DNA of 53,597 nucleotides from Phenylobacterium sp. (GTDB taxonomy: Bacteria > Pseudomonadota > Alphaproteobacteria > Caulobacterales > Caulobacteraceae): contig JAGNIV010000024.1 of NCBI GenBank assembly GCA_018001015.1, positions 1 through 53,597 of the forward strand, in the 5' to 3' direction. Numbering within the stretch: the stretch's first letter is position 1; each line of letters begins with the position of its first letter. Under the pieces are notes generated by a model. That model had not been told where the DNA came from, ran no database searches, and was given only the letters and a program-made list of their open reading frames with translations. Both the position numbers and the translations under genes were made by a program. Of the stretch, positions 17,201 to 27,470 are shown in pieces.

Positions 17201-19051
17201 TTCGAAGGCGGCCTTCACCTCGTCGAACACCAGGTGCTCGCCGCGCTCATCGTCCAATTCGAAGTCGTGGACCCAGACCGGCGCTGCGCCGGCGCGGGTG
17301 ATGGGGAAGCCGGTCTCCACCATGGCCTTCAGGCCCATGTTCTCCAGGATCGGCAGGACATCGGCGAGGGGGGCCGGGGCGCCGGGGCGATAGAGCTTGA
17401 AGCGGAACCGGGTCTTGCTGTCGCCGGCCCGGCGGTAGGCGCGGACCCGGACGGACTCGGACGCCTCCAGGCTCTCGATCACCGCCAGGTCGGCCAGGGC
17501 TTCGGCGGCGTCGTAGCGGTCGCGGTAGCCGGCGGGATAGGCCTGGGCGTAGCGGGCCAGGATGTCGGAAACCTCGGCGGTGGGGCGGCCGCTGGCGCGG
17601 GTGGCGGCGTCGAAACGGTCCTCCCAGGTGCGGCTGGCCAGGGCGATCTGGGCTTCCACCGCCTTCAGGTCGGGGTCGAGATGGTCGCCCGGGGTGAAGC
17701 CGATGATGAAATGGACCCGGGCCAGGGGGGCGTCGGAGAAGTGGGGATAATAGGCCGAGACCCGGCCGCCATAGGCCTTGGCCAGCATCGCGCCGGCGGT
17801 GGTGCGCAGGTCGGAATCGTAGCGCTCGCGCGGCACGTAGAGCAGGATCGAGGCGAAGCGGTCATAGGGGTCTCGGCGCTCGAACACCCGCACCCGAGGC
17901 CGGTCATAGAGGTGCAGGACGGCCAGCGAGGTGGCCAGCAGGTCGGCTTCGCTGGCCTGGAAGAGCTCGTCGCGGGGGTGGTTCTCGACGATGTTTCGCA
18001 GGCGCTTTTCATTGTGCCCGCCCGGCGCCGCGCCGGCCTTGGCCAGAATATGAGCCACCTTGGCCCGCAGCAGCGGCACATCGTGGGCCGGCTCGTCATA
18101 GGCCTCGGAGGTGAACAGACCGACGAAGCGGATCTCGCCGCAGGGCTTGCCGTCGGCGCCGTACCGCTTGATCCCCACATAGTCCATGTAGCCGCGACGA
18201 TGGACCCGGGAGCGGACATTGGACTTGGCCACCGTCACCGGCGGATCGGCCAGGCGCGAGCGGATCTGGGCGGTCAGGACGGCGGGCTCTGAGGAGCGGC
18301 GCAGCACGGTGCGCTCAGGGTCCCGCAGCACGCCGAGACCGTCCTGCGGCTGGTAGAGCGGTTCCTCCGGCGCATAGGCGCCGTCCGTCAGGCGCGGGTA
18401 CTCGTAGACCCGGGCGCCGAGATAGACGAAGTGCTCATTGTGCAGCCAGGAGAGGAAGGCGATGTCCTCGTCGCGGACCTCGCTCTTGGGCGCGGCCTGC
18501 AATTCGGAGATGGCGCGGGCCATCAGGTCCAGCATGGCGGGGAAGTCGTCCACGGCGGCGCGCACATCGGCCAGGCTGGCCTTCAGACCGGCCAGCAGGG
18601 CGGCTTCGCGGTCCTTGCCCACGGTCTCCAGAATCACCTGGATCATGGACTCCCGACGCGGACTTCCGGTCTCCGCGCGCACGCCCTTCCGGTCACGAGT
18701 GACCGTCACGATGGGGTGGAACATGGCCCGGACCGACAGGCCCTGATCGGCGATCTCCCCCATGATGCTGTCCACCAGGAAGGGGGCGTCATCCTGCACG
18801 ACCTCCAGACGGTCGAGACCGGCCTGCCCATGGACAAGGCGGATCACCGGCGCTCTGCCCTTGCGGGTCGCCGCCGAGGTCCAGAACTCGGCAAGCGCCG
18901 CGGCCAGCCCCTCGGGTGGCAGTTCGGGAAGCTCGTCAGGGGCGGCGTCGGCGGCGGCCTGGTCGATGAAGGCGCGGCTGGCGCTGGTCTCAGGGACCAG
19001 GGCCGCGAAGGCCTTGATCAGGGCGTTGGCCGATTGCGGGCGGCGGGTCAT
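14210..19051 (-). CDS. gdhZ: NAD-specific glutamate dehydrogenase, 180-kDa class
   Basis: Oxidative deamination of glutamate to 2-oxoglutarate and ammonium. At 1,613 residues it belongs to the giant NAD-GDH class, with long N-terminal regulatory (ACT-like) domains before the catalytic core. The core is visible around residues 790-830 (RGGLRWSDRRDDFRTEVL, VPVGSKGGFYPK), and the nucleotide-binding part near 970 (VVGVGDMSGDVFGNGML). In Caulobacter crescentus the homologue GdhZ also stimulates FtsZ disassembly, linking nitrogen metabolism to division; that role here is inference by homology. The 5' leader carries two strong hairpins (19074-19131). The symbol is transferred from that homologue. 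Confidence 0.93.
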   Translation of the reverse strand: MTRRPQSANALIKAFAALVPETSASRAFIDQAAADAAPDELPELPPEGLAAALAEFWTSAATRKGRAPVIRLVHGQAGLDRLEVVQDDAPFLVDSIMGEIADQGLSVRAMFHPIVTVTRDRKGVRAETGSPRRESMIQVILETVGKDREAALLAGLKASLADVRAAVDDFPAMLDLMARAISELQAAPKSEVRDEDIAFLSWLHNEHFVYLGARVYEYPRLTDGAYAPEEPLYQPQDGLGVLRDPERTVLRRSSEPAVLTAQIRSRLADPPVTVAKSNVRSRVHRRGYMDYVGIKRYGADGKPCGEIRFVGLFTSEAYDEPAHDVPLLRAKVAHILAKAGAAPGGHNEKRLRNIVENHPRDELFQASEADLLATSLAVLHLYDRPRVRVFERRDPYDRFASILLYVPRERYDSDLRTTAGAMLAKAYGGRVSAYYPHFSDAPLARVHFIIGFTPGDHLDPDLKAVEAQIALASRTWEDRFDAATRASGRPTAEVSDILARYAQAYPAGYRDRYDAAEALADLAVIESLEASESVRVRAYRRAGDSKTRFRFKLYRPGAPAPLADVLPILENMGLKAMVETGFPITRAGAAPVWVHDFELDDERGEHLVFDEVKAAFEYAFVAVWSGRTENDGFNRLVLELSITWRDAALIRALARHRQQSGLDPSQRVQEEALSNHPGVARLILDLFRTKFHPAINASLAARHTQAVAVMDEIVEALQLVESLDDDRVLRRLALLVGAIKRTNYYQPGPDGAFKPYISFKVASGELADLPLPKPFREIFVWATHVEGVHLRFGPVARGGLRWSDRRDDFRTEVLALAKAQNTKNAVIVPVGSKGGFYPKQLPKGGTAEAIRAEGIRAYTTFLQGLLDITDNLTPDGKVIHPENVVVHDADDPYLVVAADKGTATFSDIANGIAESYGFWLGDAFASGGSAGYDHKVMGITARGAWEAVKRHFRELGKDIQSEPFTVVGVGDMSGDVFGNGMLLSPVIRLQAAFDHRHIFLDPDPDPARSYAERARLFELPRSSWDDYDRKLISQGGGVFPRTLKSIPLSREVRAMLEITAETATPAELLSAILKAPAELLYLGGIGTYVKAQTEGHLEVGDKTNDALRVNGSDLRVKVVGEGANLGLTQAGRIEFALSGGKINTDAIDNSAGVDSSDHEVNIKIATGILERTGVLNRAKRDRLLKSMTDDVAAHVLAHNYGQTLALSLMDLDSSGELEPHAQFMSRLEREGRLDRAVEGLPDTKLITARADAGLGMTRPEEAVLLAYGKLELSHDIVASRAPDDPHFAAVLEGYFPKALRKYDEALRRHRLRREIIATVVANDVVNRCGPSFPSRLMAAASCDTHAFVAGYEAAKAVLGLPALWDTVAGLDPAIPGQAPAAGQMALFRRLAYTLRGETFWLARRAGRTGAGVAELIKRYGPGTAILRKLGPDVLSEVEQARTREQIDRLVEAGAPEALAAQVANLQPLTTAVDLVDLAEASSWALPNVARLYHQTGAAFAFDRLRVAAGGFTAGDAFERTAVRRLLGDLLAEQATLTRSIMAFAASPQAGETQESAQRAVASWTALRHAAAEAARKSIEEIEAAGGGWTFAKLTIASAALRELAASARVAKKG

Positions 19052-19073
19052 CGGGGGGCTCCGGACACGAGAA

Positions 19074-19131
19074 CGCCGCCGGAGGAGAATGTCCGGCGGC
19101 GCCTGGTTCCGCCTAGGGGGGGTGGCGGAAC
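19074..19131 (-). promoter_or_regulatory. Tandem hairpins in the gdhZ leader
   Basis: Two perfect stems sit side by side 23-80 bases upstream of the gdhZ start: CGCCGCCGGA/TCCGGCGGCG (19074-19083 with 19092-19101) and GTTCCGCC/GGCGGAAC (19106-19113 with 19124-19131). No U-run follows in the gdhZ direction, so a simple terminator is not indicated. Attenuation, transcript stability or protein binding are possible. The GGAG ribosome-binding site lies between this structure and the start codon. Confidence 0.5.
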
Positions 19132-19258
19132 ACTCGGTCCTCGCGGCGCCCGGGGGCTGAGAAAGCGGGCGTCGAGGTGTCGGGTCTTGCCCGAGCTACT
19201 CTCAGATAGGCATTGAACGGCCAAGTTTAAGACCCCGGTCTTGCAGCCCGCCTCACGC

Positions 19259-20374
19259 TTACGTGACGCCGCGGCGGCGTTTCGGTTTCGGCTTTTCGTC
19301 GGGTGCGATCCCGGCCTTCCGGTCTCGCAGTTTTTCGGGCGCCCCGTCGGCGGACAACAGGACGGCGACCCAACGGGTTCCGTCGAACTGGGCCAGGATC
19401 ACCATGGCCATGACCGTCAGGGGGGTGGAGAGGAACATGCCGGCCACGCCCCAGATGGCGCCCCAGAAGGCCAGGCTGAGCAGGACCACCACGGGGTCGA
19501 TGTTCAGGCTGTCACCCTGCATGCGCGGCAGCACCACGTTGCCCACCACGAACTGGATGCTCTGCAGCACCGCCAGCAGGACAATGGCCGGCCAGATCGG
19601 CTCGAACTGGATCAGGGCGAAGATCGGCGGCGCCAGGATGCCCACGGCGCCCCCGATGATCGGGATGTAGGAGGCGATGAAGATGAGGAAAGCCCAGAAC
19701 ACCGCGTTGTCGAGGCCCAGGACCACCATCACCAGCCAGGATCCCACGGCGATCATCAGCCCGGTGACCGTCTGGACCCAGAGATACTGCTCCACCCCGT
19801 CGCGGATGCGCTGGAAGGCTTCCAGGGCCTCGTGGCGGGCGGCGCGGTTGTCTGACAGCCCCACCATCTTGCGCTCGAAGGCGTGCCGCGAGGCGATGAT
19901 GAAGCCCAGATAGATCAGGATGAAGATGGCGTTCGAGGCGAAACCCTGAATGCCACGGGCCGCGTCGCCGATGTACTTGCTGGGATCGAGGCGGCTCAGC
20001 AACTGCTCTATGGTGGGCGCCACGTCGAGCCCGGCCACATTGGCCACCTGGGCGATCAGCTGGTTCAGCTTCGGCACATAGGTGACCAGCTGGGTGGCGA
20101 AGGTCGCCCCGTTGTCGGCGATCACGAACAGGGCCGTGCCGAACAACAGGATGGACACGGTGATGGCCACCGGCATGGCCGCCTTGGACGGCAACCACGA
20201 AATCCGGCGCTTCAGCACGCGGGCGAAGCCGTCGATGACGATGGCCAGGAACATCGCCATGGCCGGCGGGGTCAGGATGTCGGCCAGCCAGTAGATGGTG
20301 GCGCCCGATGCGATCACCGCCAGGATGACCAGGCAGATGCGGGAAACGTTGGTGGTCGGTTCGGCGGCGGGCAT
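19259..20374 (-). CDS. AI-2E family transporter (PerM-like membrane protein)
   Basis: Polytopic inner-membrane protein of the AI-2E/TqsA exporter superfamily, about 371 residues. Hydrophobic segments begin at ICLVILAVIASGATIYWLA and continue in the usual pattern: paired N-terminal helices, a hydrophilic central domain (about 100-190) and four to five C-terminal helices with the family's FLIFIASYIPIIGGAVG and LSLAFWGAIWGVAGMFLSTPL. Members export varied substrates or sodium, so an autoinducer role should not be assumed. ATG 20374 is preferred; an in-frame TTG at 20410 would add 12 residues. The gene ends 207 bp before gdhZ. AAGACC-GG-GGTCTT shortly downstream may be a weak terminator. Confidence 0.88.
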   Translation of the reverse strand: MPAAEPTTNVSRICLVILAVIASGATIYWLADILTPPAMAMFLAIVIDGFARVLKRRISWLPSKAAMPVAITVSILLFGTALFVIADNGATFATQLVTYVPKLNQLIAQVANVAGLDVAPTIEQLLSRLDPSKYIGDAARGIQGFASNAIFILIYLGFIIASRHAFERKMVGLSDNRAARHEALEAFQRIRDGVEQYLWVQTVTGLMIAVGSWLVMVVLGLDNAVFWAFLIFIASYIPIIGGAVGILAPPIFALIQFEPIWPAIVLLAVLQSIQFVVGNVVLPRMQGDSLNIDPVVVLLSLAFWGAIWGVAGMFLSTPLTVMAMVILAQFDGTRWVAVLLSADGAPEKLRDRKAGIAPDEKPKPKRRRGVT

Positions 20375-20603
20375 GGAGCCGACTGTCCTCGGGGTCGCGG
20401 GTGGCGTCAATCAGGGCTGTCTACGCTGATTTCCGGGAGATGATGCTGCGTTGTTCGGCGGTTTTGGCGTGGCGCCGGCAAGGCTGGGCCAGAACGCGCG
20501 AGTTTGGCGAAATGATCTCCCACGCGACAATTGTTTACGCTTGGCCGTGGCGACGCGGGCCGGCTGACGATAGCGTGGCGCCCGCAGTTCCAAGGAGCAT
20601 TCC

Positions 20604-22109
20604 ATGGCCGACGACGGCGTCCTGATCGGGTTTTCCGACCACCTCGAGAGCCTGCGGCTGGACCGCGCCAACCGCCACGGCCTGGTGGCCGGGGCCACGG
20701 GGACGGGCAAGACCGTGACCTTGCAGGTCCTGGCGCAGGGATTGTCGGACGCCGGCGTGCCGGTCTTCGCCGCCGACGTGAAGGGCGACCTCTGCGGCGT
20801 CGCCGCGGTGGGGACGCCCAATGAGAAGATGCTGGCCCGCGCCAAGATCATGAACCTGGAGCTGCATCCCGCCGCGGCCCCGGTGGTGTTCTGGGACCTG
20901 TTTGGTGAACAGGGCCATCCGATCCGCGCCACGGTTTCGGAGATGGGGCCGCTGCTGATCTCCCGCATGCTGGAGCTCAATGATGTGCAGGAAGGCGTGC
21001 TCAGCGTCGTCTTCCGCGCCGCCGACGAGGAGGGGCTGCTGTTGCTGGACCTGAAGGACCTGCAGGCGGCGCTCACCTACACCTCGGAGAACGCCAAGGC
21101 GCTGGGGGCCAAGTACGGCAATGTCTCGGCCGCCACGGTGGCCACCATCCAGCGCAAGCTGCTGACCCTGGAGGACCAGGGGGGCGCCAACCTGTTCGGC
21201 GAGCCGGCCCTGCAGCTGTCGGACCTGATGCGCACCGACGGCTCGGGCCGGGGCTATGTGAACATCCTGGCCGCCAACAAGCTGATCGCCAGTCCCCGGC
21301 TCTACGCCACCTTCCTGCTGTGGCTGATGAGCGAGCTGTTCGAGGAGCTGCCCGAGGTGGGGGATCCCGACAAGCCCCGCCTGGCCTTCTTCTTCGACGA
21401 GGCCCACCTGCTGTTCCGCGACGCCCCCAAACCGTTGCTGGAAAAGGTCGAGCAGGTGGTGCGGCTGATCCGCTCCAAGGGGGTCGGCGTCTATTTCGTC
21501 ACCCAGAACCCCGCTGATATCCCCGAGACGGTGCTGGGCCAGCTCGGCAACCGCATTCAGCATGCCCTGCGGGCCTACAGCCCCCTCGACCAGCGCGGCC
21601 TGAAGGCGGCGGCCGACAGTTTCCGCACCAATCCGGCTTTCGACACCGCCGACGCGATCCAGGCTCTTGGGGTCGGCGAGGCCCTGGTCTCGATGCTGGA
21701 CGAGAAGGGCGCGCCGACCATGGTGCAGAAGACCCTGATCCGGCCCCCGAGTTCCCGGCTGGGCCCCCTCACGCCGGCCGAACGCGCCGCGGTGATGGCG
21801 GCCAGCCCGGTGCGCGGCCTCTATGACGAGACCCGGGATCGGGAGTCGGCCTTCGAGATGTTGGCGACCCGCGCCACGGCCGCCGCCGAAGCCGCCGCAG
21901 CGCCTCCCGTGCAGGCGCGTCGGGCCGAGCCGGCTCCGGCGCCCTGGGGGGATGAGCCGCCGCCGGCTCGCCGCCCGGCGGCGCGGGCCTCGAACCGCCA
22001 GTCCATGGGTGAAACCTTCGCCAAGCAGCTGCTGCGCACCGTGGCCAGCACGGCGGGTCGCGAAATCATGCGCGGTCTGATGGGCGGCCTGAAGCGGAGC
22101 CGCCGATGA
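20604..22109 (+). CDS. HerA-like P-loop ATPase (DUF853/YjgR family)
   Basis: A 501-residue FtsK/HerA-superfamily ATPase. Walker A is [12 protein letters not shown] near residue 30; Walker B is [13 protein letters not shown] near residue 260; and [29 protein letters not shown] holds the sensor/arginine region. A disordered Ala/Pro/Arg-rich tail (from about 405) ends in a short helix. AAGGAG precedes ATG 20604 by six bases. The family is widespread and uncharacterised; membership suggests DNA or protein translocation, but no herA-nurA partner is present. Its stop overlaps the next gene's ATG (ATGA), implying coupled translation with an unrelated-looking metabolic enzyme. Confidence 0.9.
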   Translation: MADDGVLIGFSDHLESLRLDRANRHGLVAGATGTGKTVTLQVLAQGLSDAGVPVFAADVKGDLCGVAAVGTPNEKMLARAKIMNLELHPAAAPVVFWDLFGEQGHPIRATVSEMGPLLISRMLELNDVQEGVLSVVFRAADEEGLLLLDLKDLQAALTYTSENAKALGAKYGNVSAATVATIQRKLLTLEDQGGANLFGEPALQLSDLMRTDGSGRGYVNILAANKLIASPRLYATFLLWLMSELFEELPEVGDPDKPRLAFFFDEAHLLFRDAPKPLLEKVEQVVRLIRSKGVGVYFVTQNPADIPETVLGQLGNRIQHALRAYSPLDQRGLKAAADSFRTNPAFDTADAIQALGVGEALVSMLDEKGAPTMVQKTLIRPPSSRLGPLTPAERAAVMAASPVRGLYDETRDRESAFEMLATRATAAAEAAAAPPVQARRAEPAPAPWGDEPPPARRPAARASNRQSMGETFAKQLLRTVASTAGREIMRGLMGGLKRSRR

Positions 22110-23299
22110 GTTCTGAACGCACCCTTGAGACCATCACCGCCGAGCTCGGCGCCCTGGCCGACCGCCCGTCCACCGCGCTCTCCCTGGCCCTGGTCGGTCA
22201 GCCGGGCTCACGCTGGCGGATACCGACGCCGGCCGGGGTCATCGACCTCGACGCCTTCGACCGCAACGTGGCGCGGATGGCGGCACGGGCCAAGGCGGCG
22301 GGCCTGGCCCTGCGGCCCCACGCCAAGTCTCACAAGTGCGCGGCCCTGGCGCGCAGGCAGATCGCGGCCGGCGCCGTGGGGGTTTGCTGCGCCAAGCTGG
22401 CGGAGGCCGAGGCGCTGTCGGCGGCAGGCATTCGCGGCATCCTGATCACCTCGTCCCTGGCCGGCGCCCCGTCGGCGGCGCGGGCGGCGCGGCTGGCGCG
22501 GATCGACCCGGCCTTCGCCATCACCGTCGACCACCCCGACGGCGCGACCGAGATCGGCCAGGCGGCGCAGGCCGCGGGCGTCACGGTGCGGGTGGTCATC
22601 GATGTCGATCTGGGCATGGGTCGCACGGGAGTCGCCAGCGTCGAGCAGGCCGTGGCGGTGGGGGCGGCGCTGGCCGCCCAGCCGTGGCTGAAGCTGATCG
22701 GTGTGCAGGGATATGGCGGTCACTGGCAGCACATGAGCGGCGCCAACGCCCGCACCGCCGCCGTGGCCGACGGCATCGGGAAGCTGTCGGAGGTGGCGGC
22801 GGCCCTGAGGGCGCACGGCCATGAGATCACCCTGATGACCGGCGGCGGCACCGGCACCTTTTCGGCCGACGCGGCTCAGGGGGTGCTGAACGAGATCCAG
22901 GCCGGCTCCTACGCCTTCATGGACCGGGAGTACCGTGAGGCGCTGGGATCTGACGAGGACGGCGCCTTTGAGACCAGCTTGAGGGTCCAGGCCCGGGTGA
23001 TCAGCGCCAACGCCGAACGCTGGGTGACGGTGGACGCCGGCCTGAAGGCCTTCGCCACGGATGGGCCCGATCCGGAGCCCCTGGGGGACGACTGGGCGGG
23101 ATCAAAATACCGCTTCTTCGGCGACGAGCACGGCATGGTGACGCGGCCGAAGCATCGGGCGGTGAGCCGTGGGGACAGGGTCGAGTTCACCGCCCCGCAC
23201 TGCGACCCCACCATCGACCGCTACGACCTGCTGCACCTGGTGCGGGGCGACGTCCTGGTGGACGTGGTGCGGGTCGAGGGCCGGGGCGCCTCGCAGTAG
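22106..23299 (+). CDS. DSD1-family PLP-dependent enzyme (D-threonine aldolase / D-serine dehydratase-like)
   Basis: Fold-type III PLP enzyme of 397 residues. The PLP lysine is within [15 protein letters not shown] (residues 69-83). [14 protein letters not shown] and [10 protein letters not shown] follow the alanine-racemase-like barrel. The C-terminal domain has the metal-binding His/Cys pair of this family (GDEHGMV ... [13 protein letters not shown]), as in D-threonine aldolases and 3-hydroxyaspartate aldolases, which use a divalent metal. The substrate could be D-threonine, D-serine or hydroxyaspartate and cannot be fixed. Translation is probably coupled to the upstream ATPase through a 4-nt overlap. 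It is convergent with the sensor kinase, 3 bp away. Confidence 0.9.
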   Translation: MSSERTLETITAELGALADRPSTALSLALVGQPGSRWRIPTPAGVIDLDAFDRNVARMAARAKAAGLALRPHAKSHKCAALARRQIAAGAVGVCCAKLAEAEALSAAGIRGILITSSLAGAPSAARAARLARIDPAFAITVDHPDGATEIGQAAQAAGVTVRVVIDVDLGMGRTGVASVEQAVAVGAALAAQPWLKLIGVQGYGGHWQHMSGANARTAAVADGIGKLSEVAAALRAHGHEITLMTGGGTGTFSADAAQGVLNEIQAGSYAFMDREYREALGSDEDGAFETSLRVQARVISANAERWVTVDAGLKAFATDGPDPEPLGDDWAGSKYRFFGDEHGMVTRPKHRAVSRGDRVEFTAPHCDPTIDRYDLLHLVRGDVLVDVVRVEGRGASQ

Positions 23300-23302
23300 G
23301 CG

Positions 23303-26029
23303 TCAGGGCGTCACCCGGGTCAGGGCCTCGCGGACGGCGGCGCTGAGCTGCTCGGCGCGGAAGGGCTTGCGGACCACGGGCCAGGCGATCTCCTCCGAGC
23401 CATCGGCGAACTGGTCGCCCGCATAGCCGGTGGTCAGCACGATGGGCAGGCCCGGGCGCCGGTTATGGGTCCAGCGGGCGAGCTCCACCCCGTTCATGCC
23501 GCCGGGCATGACGATGTCGGAGATCAGCAGGTCGAAGGCCTGGCTGGTCTTCAGCCGGGCCATGGCCGAGGGGCCGTCGATCTCGGTGATCACCGTGCAG
23601 CCCATCTCCTGCAGCAGGCTCTCGGTGACCGCGCGGACCGCGGCGTCGTCCTCCACCAGCAGGATCTCGGCGCCCGCCGCCCAGCTGTCGTCGGTAGGCT
23701 CGCCGGGGGGCTCCACCGGAGGAACCGCGTCGATGGCGGGAACATAGAGCGTGACGGTGGCGCCCTGGCCCGGAGCCGAGTCGATGGTGACGGTCCCGCC
23801 GCACTGGCTCATGAAGCCGTAGACCTGGGCCAGGCCCAGGCCGGTGCCCTTGCCCACGTCCTTGGTGGTGAAGAAGGGCTCAAAGGCGCGCTGCATCACC
23901 TCGGGACTCATGCCCGGTCCGGTGTCGGCGACGCTGACCGCCACATAGTCGCCGCCCGAGACGCCCGAGACCTCGCCGTCGCCCAGGGCGACGCGGCGGG
24001 TGAGGATCTCGATCCGGCCGCCGCCCTCCACCGCGTCGGCGGCGTTGACCACCAGGTTCAGCAGGGCGGCCTCGAACTGGGCCGGGTCCAGACGTGAGGC
24101 GCCGATCCCCGGTTCGCAATTGACGGTGAGGTCGATGGCCTCGCCCACCGCGCGGCGGACCAGGGGCTCGACCTGCTCGATCAGGGCGCCCACATCGATC
24201 ACCTCCAGCTTCAGCTCCTGACGGCGCGAGAAGGCCAGCAGCTGGCGGGTGAGCCGTTCGCCTCGGCGGCCAGCGGCCAGGGCGGCCTCCGACAGGCGTT
24301 TGACCCGGGCGGTGTCGGCCGGGTTCTTCAGGATCATGTCCAGGCCGCCGATGACGACGGTCAGCAGGTTGTTGAAGTCGTGGGCCACCCCGCCGGTCAG
24401 CCGTCCGACAGTCTCCAGACGGTGGGCCTGGGCCAGGGCGGCCTCCGCGCGGGCGCGCTCCTCCAGGCTGTCCTCCAGTTCGCGGGTGCGCTCGGCGACC
24501 CGCTCCTCCAGATGCCGGCGGGCCTCGACGATCTCGGTGACGTCGGAGGAGGAGCCGAACCAGCGGCGGATCGCGCCGTCCTCCTCGCGGATGGCCGAGG
24601 CCCGCGCGTTGAACCAGCGCCAGATCCCATCGTGGCGGCGCAGCCGGTGCTCCAGATCGAAGGGCAGGCCGCCCTGGATGGCCTGTGACCAGGCGGCCTG
24701 GACGTCGTCGCGGTCGTCGGGATGGACGGCGTCCAGCCACCCGTCGCCGAGCTGCCGATCGGCGGGGATTCCCGTGAAGCCGATCCACTGCGGGCTGAAA
24801 TAGTCGAAGTCGCCGTCCGGGCGCGCCGACCACAGGAGCTGGGGCAGGGAGTCCACCAGGGCGCGGACCCGGGCCTCGCCGCCCCGCAGCTGGGCCTCGG
24901 CGGTCTTGCGGTCGGTGATGTCGGAACAGGAGCCGATATAGCCCAGGAACTTGCCGTCACCGTCGAAGCGTGGCGCGGCGGCCTCGTCGATCCAGCGATA
25001 GGCGCCGTCGTGGCGCAGGATGCGGTACTCCAGCCGGGCCGCGCTGCGGGCCGCGAAGTGTTCGTCATAGGTCGCCAGCACCCGCTCGCGGTCCTCGGGG
25101 TGGACTTCCTCCAGCCAGCCGCGGGCCAGTTCCTCCTCCATCCGACGGCCGGTGAAGGCCAGCCACGAGGCGTTGAACCAGATGGCGCCCATGTCGGGCC
25201 CGCTCATCCAGATCATCACCGGGGCGGCGTTGGCGATGTGCTCGAACTCGTCGCGGCTGCGGCGGGCCTCCTCCTCGGCCGCCCGCACCGCCTGGTCGGC
25301 GATGCGCTGGTCGGTGATGTCGTGGAAGCTGACCGCCAGGCCATCCCCCAGCTTCATGGCCGAAGACCGCATCCAGCGTTCGACGCCGTCGATGACCCGG
25401 CGGACCTCGATCTCATCGGGGGCCGTGGCGCCCAGGGCCAGGCGCAGGCGCTCGATCATCGCCGCGGCGGTCTCGCCGACGAAGACCTCGCTCACGCGTC
25501 GTCCGGCCAGGACCTGGCCCTTGGGCGCCATGCGTTCGGCGGCGGGATTGGCGTAGGTCCATCGGAAATCGGCGATCTGGCCGGCCTCAAGCACGGGCTC
25601 CATGATCACGAAACCGTCCAGGGCCTGCTCCTGGAACACGCGGAAGCGCGCCTCCACCGCCGCGCCGCGCTGGATCGCCAGCCGCAGGGCCTTGGCGATG
25701 ACGGCGGTGAAGGCGCCGGTGAACAGGAAGAGGAGCAGCTGCATGTGCTGCAGGCGCCAGGTTTCTTCCAGCGAATCCTTGGGCAGCCAGAAGGCCCAGA
25801 CCGCGACGCCGCTAAGGAGGGTGGCTGCCAGGCCGCCGCGCAGGCCCGCCACCAGGGTGGCGAACAGCACGGCGGGGAAGAAGGCCATGAAGTTCGGAGG
25901 CGAGGCCATCGCCAAGCCCGCGACGGCGCGGACCAGGACGGCGGCGGCCACCGCGCCCAGGGCGGCCAGATAGCCGACGAGGGGACGCTCGATCGCGACT
26001 GCGAAGCGCTGCGCCCACCGACCAATCAT
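23303..26029 (-). CDS. Membrane hybrid sensor histidine kinase with three PAS domains
   Basis: A 908-residue hybrid kinase. Residues ~15-115 hold four hydrophobic segments in a DUF4118/KdpD-like arrangement. Three PAS/PAC modules follow (about 130-240, 260-380, 390-505), two with the typical RWFNARAS and [13 protein letters not shown] ends. A short coiled coil precedes the HisKA box [11 protein letters not shown] (phospho-acceptor His near 545). The ATPase domain has [14 protein letters not shown] and [13 protein letters not shown]. The C-terminal receiver carries DD in [10 protein letters not shown] and the phospho-Asp in [10 protein letters not shown] (about 838). No response regulator or output gene is adjacent, so it is an orphan; the PAS ligand and target are unknown. 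Confidence 0.93.
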   Translation of the reverse strand: MIGRWAQRFAVAIERPLVGYLAALGAVAAAVLVRAVAGLAMASPPNFMAFFPAVLFATLVAGLRGGLAATLLSGVAVWAFWLPKDSLEETWRLQHMQLLLFLFTGAFTAVIAKALRLAIQRGAAVEARFRVFQEQALDGFVIMEPVLEAGQIADFRWTYANPAAERMAPKGQVLAGRRVSEVFVGETAAAMIERLRLALGATAPDEIEVRRVIDGVERWMRSSAMKLGDGLAVSFHDITDQRIADQAVRAAEEEARRSRDEFEHIANAAPVMIWMSGPDMGAIWFNASWLAFTGRRMEEELARGWLEEVHPEDRERVLATYDEHFAARSAARLEYRILRHDGAYRWIDEAAAPRFDGDGKFLGYIGSCSDITDRKTAEAQLRGGEARVRALVDSLPQLLWSARPDGDFDYFSPQWIGFTGIPADRQLGDGWLDAVHPDDRDDVQAAWSQAIQGGLPFDLEHRLRRHDGIWRWFNARASAIREEDGAIRRWFGSSSDVTEIVEARRHLEERVAERTRELEDSLEERARAEAALAQAHRLETVGRLTGGVAHDFNNLLTVVIGGLDMILKNPADTARVKRLSEAALAAGRRGERLTRQLLAFSRRQELKLEVIDVGALIEQVEPLVRRAVGEAIDLTVNCEPGIGASRLDPAQFEAALLNLVVNAADAVEGGGRIEILTRRVALGDGEVSGVSGGDYVAVSVADTGPGMSPEVMQRAFEPFFTTKDVGKGTGLGLAQVYGFMSQCGGTVTIDSAPGQGATVTLYVPAIDAVPPVEPPGEPTDDSWAAGAEILLVEDDAAVRAVTESLLQEMGCTVITEIDGPSAMARLKTSQAFDLLISDIVMPGGMNGVELARWTHNRRPGLPIVLTTGYAGDQFADGSEEIAWPVVRKPFRAEQLSAAVREALTRVTP

Positions 26030-26079
26030 AACGCGGCAATGCCCCCACTGAGGGTCCCGGACATACCGAACCCCTAACC

Positions 26080-26116
26080 GGAGGGAAACGTAAAGCGTCG
26101 CTTCAAGGTTCCCTCC
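26080..26116 (-). terminator. Hairpin between the SDR gene and the sensor kinase
   Basis: GGAGGGAA (26080-26087) and TTCCCTCC (26109-26116) are inverted repeats, with a nested AAGCG-T-CGCTT stem between them. It lies just downstream of the minus-strand SDR stop and upstream of the kinase start. There is no good U-tract, so it is a weak terminator or processing site at best. Confidence 0.35.
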
Positions 26117-26133
26117 GCCGCCGGGGGCTCAGA

Positions 26134-26916
<783 letters not shown>

Positions 26917-26976
26917 GGACGCGTCGCTCCCGGTTCTGGTTAGACTAAGTATCGTTTCCCCCGAGGCTTTAGCCCG

Positions 26977-27399
26977 ATGAGCGGCAAGTCAAAAGCGTCA
27001 CGCCACGTCAATGGCGATGGTTTCGACGCCCACGCGGCGATCGACCCCAAGCATGCCCTGGTTCCGGCGGTGCAGAAGGTCAACGAACAGCGGGTGGCCG
27101 AGGGCTTCTGGCCCAAGTTCCGCAAGGTGGCGGCCAGGATCCCCTTCGCCGACGACCTGCTGTCGGTCTGGTACTGCGCCCGTGATCCAGCCACCCCCAG
27201 GGCCGCCAAGGGCCTGATGATGGCGGCGCTGGCCTATTTCGTCCTGCCCACCGACGCGCTCCCCGATATCCTGGGCGTGATCGGATTCACCGACGACGCC
27301 GCGGTGTTCGCCGCCATGATGGCCCTGGTGGGCAAGAACCTGAAACCCCGTCACCGCGAGGCGGCCAAGGGTTTCCTGGAGCGGATGAAGGGCGACTAG
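26977..27399 (+). CDS. YkvA family protein (DUF1232)
   Basis: A 140-residue protein with a C-terminal DUF1232 domain: AAKGLMMAALAYFVLPTDALPDILGVIGFTDDAAVFAAMMALV, in which Y-x-x-x-P-D-x-P is the family signature. The N-terminal ~60 residues are hydrophilic. The two hydrophobic stretches in the domain suggest association with, or re-entrant insertion in, the membrane. The biochemical function of the family is unknown. GAGG precedes the ATG. It reads away from the SDR gene and is followed by a thioesterase-like gene after 71 bp. Confidence 0.88.
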   Translation: MSGKSKASRHVNGDGFDAHAAIDPKHALVPAVQKVNEQRVAEGFWPKFRKVAARIPFADDLLSVWYCARDPATPRAAKGLMMAALAYFVLPTDALPDILGVIGFTDDAAVFAAMMALVGKNLKPRHREAAKGFLERMKGD

Positions 27400-27470
27400 G
27401 CCCGAGATTTTCCGGTGGAGTATCGCCAGTCCATCGTCATGTTCAGGCCTGGCGGCGGAATGGGGGGCGT

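Noticed and set aside
15578-18292. A 904-codon open frame on the plus strand, antisense to gdhZ
   Set aside because: It is a shadow of gdhZ: low-complexity, Gly/His/Gln-rich translation without domains, as expected opposite a long high-GC gene.
20411-20603. Search for an RNA gene in the gap between the AI-2E transporter and the HerA-like gene
   Set aside because: No tRNA-like cloverleaf, strong hairpin series or terminator was seen; only a ribosome-binding site and scattered promoter-like hexamers.
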